From contig JAISLJ010000054.1 in NCBI GenBank assembly GCA_031290955.1, forward strand, positions 1-11,633: a stretch of DNA of 11,633 nt, in the 5' to 3' direction. The DNA is from Zoogloeaceae bacterium. GTDB taxonomy: Bacteria > Pseudomonadota > Gammaproteobacteria > Burkholderiales > Rhodocyclaceae. Shown piece after piece: positions 8,501 through 11,633 of this stretch. The notes beneath the pieces are model-generated. The model was not told the DNA's origin. It saw only the letters and a list, made by a program, of their open reading frames with translations, and made no database searches. Within the stretch, counting starts at the first letter, position 1; every line of letters begins with the position of its first letter. Made by a program: the position numbers and the translations under genes.

Positions 8501-10576
8501 TTACTGGGGGACGGGAGGCAACGGGAAGAGGAAGCCCAAAAGCATCATCCCCACGGGGGAAACCCAAAGGGTGAGCAGGAGCAGAAGCCCGACGATCATT
8601 GTAAACGCATAGTGATACACATAGCCGGTCTGCATGACGCGCAGGCTGACGGCAAGCCAGCCCATCAGTTTCGCGGAGCCGTTTACGAGCAGGGTATCAA
8701 TGAAGAGGACATCGCCAATCTTCCAGAAGCCCTGCCCGACGCGCCGCGCCCCGCCCGCCAGCACGGTCGCGTTGAACCAGTCGAAGTAGTATTTGTTGTC
8801 GAGCAGGGTATGGAGCGCGCCGCAACGCCGCCGGATGGCCGCCGGGAAATCCGGGCGTTTCAGATAGAAGAACCAGGCCAAACCCACGCCCGCCGCCGCA
8901 AGCCAGAACGGCGCGGTGAGAAAGGCGTGCAAGCCCATCGTCCAGGCGCCGTGGAAATGGTGATGCAATTGCGCCATGACATCGTGCGCCGCGTCATCCA
9001 CATGGATGACGCCATCAAAGAACGAGCCATGCACCAGGGTGCCGATGAAAAAACCGCTCAGGACGGAGGGAATCGCCAGCAAAACGAGTGGCAGCGTCAC
9101 CACCCAGGGCGATTCATGCGGCTTTTGGCCCGGCGCGAGACCGTGATGTTCGTCATGCCCGTGGTCGTGCGCCTTGGCGTGTTCCTCGTGTTCGTCATCG
9201 TGTTTCCCAAAGCGTTCCTTGCCGTGGAAGACGAGGAAAACCAGGCGGAAGGAATAAAACGCCGTCACGAACACGCCCGCCAGCACGGCAAAATACGCGA
9301 AACCGGAACCGGGGATGTTGGAGAGCGCCACGGCCTCAATGATGGAATCCTTGGAATAGAAGCCGGAGAAAAAGGGCGTACCAATCAGCGCCAGTGACCC
9401 GATGAGGCAGGTGATCCAGGTGATCGGCATGTATTTCCTCAAGCCGCCCATGTTGCGCATGTCCTGATCGTGGTGCATGCCGATGATGACCGAACCGGCG
9501 GCAAGGAAGAGCAGCGCCTTGAAAAAGGCATGCGTCATCAGGTGGAAGACGGCGACCGAATAGGCGGAAGCGCCCAGCGCCACGGTCATGTAGCCCAGTT
9601 GCGAGAGCGTGGAGTAGGCGACCACCCGCTTGATGTCGTTCTGGATAATGCCCAAAAAACCCATGAACAGCGCCGTGATCGCGCCAATCACCATGATAAA
9701 GGAGAACGCCGTGGTGGAAAGCTCGAAGAGGGGCGACATGCGGCTCACCATGAAGATGCCCGCCGTGACCATCGTCGCCGCGTGGATCAGGGCGGAAATG
9801 GGCGTCGGGCCTTCCATCGAATCCGGCAGCCAGACATGCAGCGGAACCTGCGCCGATTTGCCCATCGCGCCGATGAAGAGGCAGATGCCAATCACCGTCG
9901 GCAGCGACCATTCGGCGCGGCCCCAGATGTTGATCGTCGTCCCGGCGATTTCCGGCGCTTTTTGGAAGACTGTGGCGTAATCCAGCGACCCAAAGTACGC
10001 CAGCACCAGGCCGATGCCGAGCAGAAAGCCAAAGTCGCCGACGCGATTGACCAGAAAGGCTTTCAGGTTGGCGTGGATGGCCGTCGGGCGGGTGTACCAG
10101 AAGCCGATCAACAGGTAGGAGACCAGCCCCACCGCTTCCCAACCAAAGAACAATTGCATGAAATTGTTCGCCATCACCAGCATCAGCATGGAGAAGGTGA
10201 AAAGCGAGATGTAGCTGAAAAAGCGGTTGTAGCCGGGATCGTCCTTCATGTAGCCGATGGTGTAGATATGCACCATGAGCGAGACGAAAGTTACCACCAG
10301 CATCATGGTGGCGGTGAGCGTGTCAACAAGAAAGCCGACCTGGAAGGTGTAACCGCCGCTGGTAAGCCAGGTGTAGACGGGGCCGTTGAAGAAATGCTCC
10401 GGCCCCTGGCGGACTTCGAGGAAGAGGCTGACGGAGGCCAGGAAGGCGACGGCTACGCCCGCGATGGTCACGCCATGCGCCAGCGCGCGCGGGATGACCC
10501 GGCAGAAGAGGCCGGCGACGATGGCGCCGACCAGGGGCGCGAGCGCCGCGATGAGGGAAATGGTCTCGATTCGCAT
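8501..10576 (-). CDS. nuoL: NADH-quinone oxidoreductase subunit L
   Basis: This is the distal proton-pumping subunit of complex I (ND5 homologue), whose C-terminal lateral helix clamps the membrane arm. It has 691 residues, about 16 membrane helices, and the expected long C-terminal extension. Key residues are Glu147 in FFGWEAVGLVSYLLIGFW, Lys240 in GKSAQVPLHVWLPD, His265 in ALIHAATMV, Lys353 in FFKALLFL, and Lys409 in GFYSKD. A hydrophilic loop between late helices carries eight His within residues 459-478, mixed with Asp and Glu, and a second small His cluster lies near 531-543. Such loops occur in betaproteobacterial NuoL, and metal binding there is only a guess. The start ATG is 6 bases past nuoK, with AAGGGA overlapping the end of nuoK as ribosome site. 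Confidence 0.98.
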   Translation of the reverse strand: MRIETISLIAALAPLVGAIVAGLFCRVIPRALAHGVTIAGVAVAFLASVSLFLEVRQGPEHFFNGPVYTWLTSGGYTFQVGFLVDTLTATMMLVVTFVSLMVHIYTIGYMKDDPGYNRFFSYISLFTFSMLMLVMANNFMQLFFGWEAVGLVSYLLIGFWYTRPTAIHANLKAFLVNRVGDFGFLLGIGLVLAYFGSLDYATVFQKAPEIAGTTINIWGRAEWSLPTVIGICLFIGAMGKSAQVPLHVWLPDSMEGPTPISALIHAATMVTAGIFMVSRMSPLFELSTTAFSFIMVIGAITALFMGFLGIIQNDIKRVVAYSTLSQLGYMTVALGASAYSVAVFHLMTHAFFKALLFLAAGSVIIGMHHDQDMRNMGGLRKYMPITWITCLIGSLALIGTPFFSGFYSKDSIIEAVALSNIPGSGFAYFAVLAGVFVTAFYSFRLVFLVFHGKERFGKHDDEHEEHAKAHDHGHDEHHGLAPGQKPHESPWVVTLPLVLLAIPSVLSGFFIGTLVHGSFFDGVIHVDDAAHDVMAQLHHHFHGAWTMGLHAFLTAPFWLAAAGVGLAWFFYLKRPDFPAAIRRRCGALHTLLDNKYYFDWFNATVLAGGARRVGQGFWKIGDVLFIDTLLVNGSAKLMGWLAVSLRVMQTGYVYHYAFTMIVGLLLLLTLWVSPVGMMLLGFLFPLPPVPQ

Positions 10577-10582
10577 CTGTCG

Positions 10583-10888
10583 TTATCCCTTCAGGCTGTC
10601 CAGATCATCCACGTGGATGCTTTTGAGATTGCGAAAGAGCGCCACCAGAATCGCCAGCCCCACCGCCGCTTCCGCCGCCGCCACAGCGAGGATGAAGAAG
10701 ACGAAGAGTTGTCCGTATGGGTCGTCGCGATAGTGCGAGAAGGCGATGAAATTCATGTTGACGGCCAGCAACATCAATTCGATCGACATCAAGAGCACAA
10801 TCAGGTTCTTGCGGTTCAGGAAGATGCCGACGATGCTGATCGCAAAGAGGATCGCGCCGAGAATCAGGAAGTGGCTGAGTGTGAGCAT
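10583..10888 (-). CDS. nuoK: NADH-quinone oxidoreductase subunit K
   Basis: This is a small three-helix membrane subunit of complex I (ND4L homologue) that links the quinone end to the antiporter-like subunits. It has 101 residues, the normal length. The two membrane glutamates needed for coupling are present: Glu37 in LMSIELMLLAVN and Glu73 in VAAAEAAVGLAI (Glu36 and Glu72 in E. coli). The open frame extends further upstream, but the ATG at 10886-10888 is clearly right: it begins the family N-terminus MLTLSHFL and has a strong ribosome site, AAGGAGAG, just upstream. It is 16 bases after nuoJ and 6 before nuoL. Confidence 0.97.
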   Translation of the reverse strand: MLTLSHFLILGAILFAISIVGIFLNRKNLIVLLMSIELMLLAVNMNFIAFSHYRDDPYGQLFVFFILAVAAAEAAVGLAILVALFRNLKSIHVDDLDSLKG

Positions 10889-10904
10889 GGGCTTCTCTCC
10901 TTGA

Positions 10905-11540
10905 TCACGCGGGGGAATGGTGGGAAGGCGGCGAGTCCGCGTCCGGCGGTGTTTCCCGCTCCACGGGCATCTGGACGATGCGCAGGCGGTCGGCGGCCTG
11001 GACGCGCATCTGGTCGGCGGGATCGCTGGAACGGCTGCGCTTCTTGCCGCGGAAGGTGAGCGCCACTGCGGCGATGATCGCCACCAGCAACACCACCGCC
11101 GCGAGTTCAAAGGGATAGACGTATTCCGTCACCAGGAGCCGCCCCAGTTCCCGGGTATTGGAAGCCGTCTCCACGCCGCCGATACGCAGGGAGCGGAAAT
11201 AACGGCTGCCCAGCACCATGCCCATTTCGATGACCATCAGGATGCCGATGACCGCGCCCAGGGGCAGGTAGCGCCAGAAGCCTTGCCGCAGCTTGTCGAT
11301 GTCAATGTCGAGCATCATCACCACGAAGAGGAAGAGCACCATCACCGCGCCGATATAGACCATCACCAGCACCATCGCCAGAAACTCGGCCTCCAGCAAT
11401 AGCCAGACGCCCGCCGCCGTGAAGAAGGCGAGGATGAGGTTCAGCACCGCGTGTACAGGGTTCCTCGCGGTAATAACGCGCAGGGCGGCAAACGTCAGGA
11501 TGGCCGCGAGGAAGAAAAAAACGAAAGTCTTGAAATCCAT
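10905..11540 (-). CDS. nuoJ: NADH-quinone oxidoreductase subunit J
   Basis: This is a membrane subunit of complex I (ND6 homologue), next to the quinone chamber. It has 211 residues and five membrane helices. The third helix, VYIGAVMVLFLFVVMMLD (61-78), contains the conserved Tyr and Gly around the pi-bulge implicated in coupling. The YVYPFELAAVVLLVA segment (140-154) is also typical. The last 45 or so residues form a hydrophilic tail containing DPADQMRV-QAADRLRIVQMP, a feature of betaproteobacterial NuoJ. The start ATG at 11538-11540 has the ribosome site AAGGAA about nine bases upstream. It is the first nuo gene visible; the promoter must lie outside the window. Confidence 0.97.
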   Translation of the reverse strand: MDFKTFVFFFLAAILTFAALRVITARNPVHAVLNLILAFFTAAGVWLLLEAEFLAMVLVMVYIGAVMVLFLFVVMMLDIDIDKLRQGFWRYLPLGAVIGILMVIEMGMVLGSRYFRSLRIGGVETASNTRELGRLLVTEYVYPFELAAVVLLVAIIAAVALTFRGKKRSRSSDPADQMRVQAADRLRIVQMPVERETPPDADSPPSHHSPA

Positions 11541-11564
11541 GTCAAATGTTTCCTTGTTCGCTGT

Positions 11565-11633
11565 TCATACCGCCAAATCCAGCGGCAAATCCGAAATGTC
11601 TTTCAAACGCTTGCCGTTCACCATGACCGCCAG
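11565..11633 (-). CDS. 3' end of an unidentified gene upstream of nuoJ (partial)
   Basis: The minus-strand frame entering from the window edge encodes 22 residues, beginning LAVMVNGKRLKD and ending PLDLAV, then TGA at 11565-11567, 24 bases before the nuoJ start. The gene normally in this place is nuoI, but this tail does not resemble the NuoI C-terminus I know. The frame that would run on to a TGA overlapping the nuoJ ATG does not either. Too little is visible to name it. It is not certain that this frame is coding, though it is the only one that stops at a sensible distance. Confidence 0.45.
   Translation of the reverse strand: MAVMVNGKRLKDISDLPLDLAV

Noticed and set aside
7403..9397. 664-codon open frame on the plus strand opposite nuoM and nuoL
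   Set aside because: Same antisense artefact: the sense genes rarely use TTA, CTA or TCA codons, so the reverse frame lacks stops.
9470..11059. 529-codon open frame on the plus strand opposite nuoL, nuoK and nuoJ
   Set aside because: Antisense shadow of three certain genes, crossing their boundaries, with biased charged composition and no recognisable domain.
10889..11110. N-terminal extension of the nuoK frame to 175 residues
   Set aside because: The added 74 residues are Arg/Ser/Pro-rich and overlap the end of nuoJ. The family start and a strong ribosome site are at 10888.

Overview
This window looks like housekeeping chromosome from a betaproteobacterium, moderately GC-rich by eye. The assignment is inferred from four things: the coaBC-dut pair; a nuoJKLMN block whose NuoJ ends in a basic tail containing DPADQ...DRLRIV; a sigma-70 region 1.1 of the betaproteobacterial kind; and the reduced, single-strand gene layout. 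Every intact gene is on the minus strand, so transcription runs from the high coordinates to the low ones. I found no novel defence, secretion or biosynthetic system. The unusual material is in the non-operon gaps and at the edges of the window.

Layout in transcription order. At 11565-11633 lies the 3' end of an unidentified gene. It is followed by nuoJ, nuoK, nuoL, nuoM and nuoN (11540 down to 5435), tightly packed with gaps of 6 to 18 bases. These genes encode the proton-pumping membrane arm of respiratory complex I. NuoL, NuoM and NuoN keep the Glu and Lys residues of the antiporter-like subunits, and NuoK keeps both membrane glutamates.

Between nuoN and rpoD (4867-5434, 568 bases) there is no intact gene. 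From the nuoN side it holds two small hairpins just past the nuoN stop, a hairpin with a T-run on the plus strand, the 3' stump of an IS5-type transposase on the plus strand, the 3' stump of an IS481/IS3-type transposase on the minus strand (broken by a homopolymer frameshift), and an extended -10 promoter for rpoD. The two stumps sit back to back, both missing their 5' parts, as if one deletion had removed the centre of two divergent elements.

rpoD (4866-2299) encodes the primary sigma factor with an unusually long N-terminal extension of about 230 residues. After a 201-base gap carrying a plausible promoter comes coaBC (2097-793), the bifunctional enzyme that makes 4'-phosphopantetheine for coenzyme A. 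It overlaps dut (830-375), which encodes dUTPase. A short secreted protein resembling the LprI N-terminal domain (349-89) follows closely. The window ends inside a tRNA-Leu(UAA) gene (67 to below 1).

The long plus-strand open frames opposite rpoD and the nuo genes are antisense shadows and are not annotated as genes.
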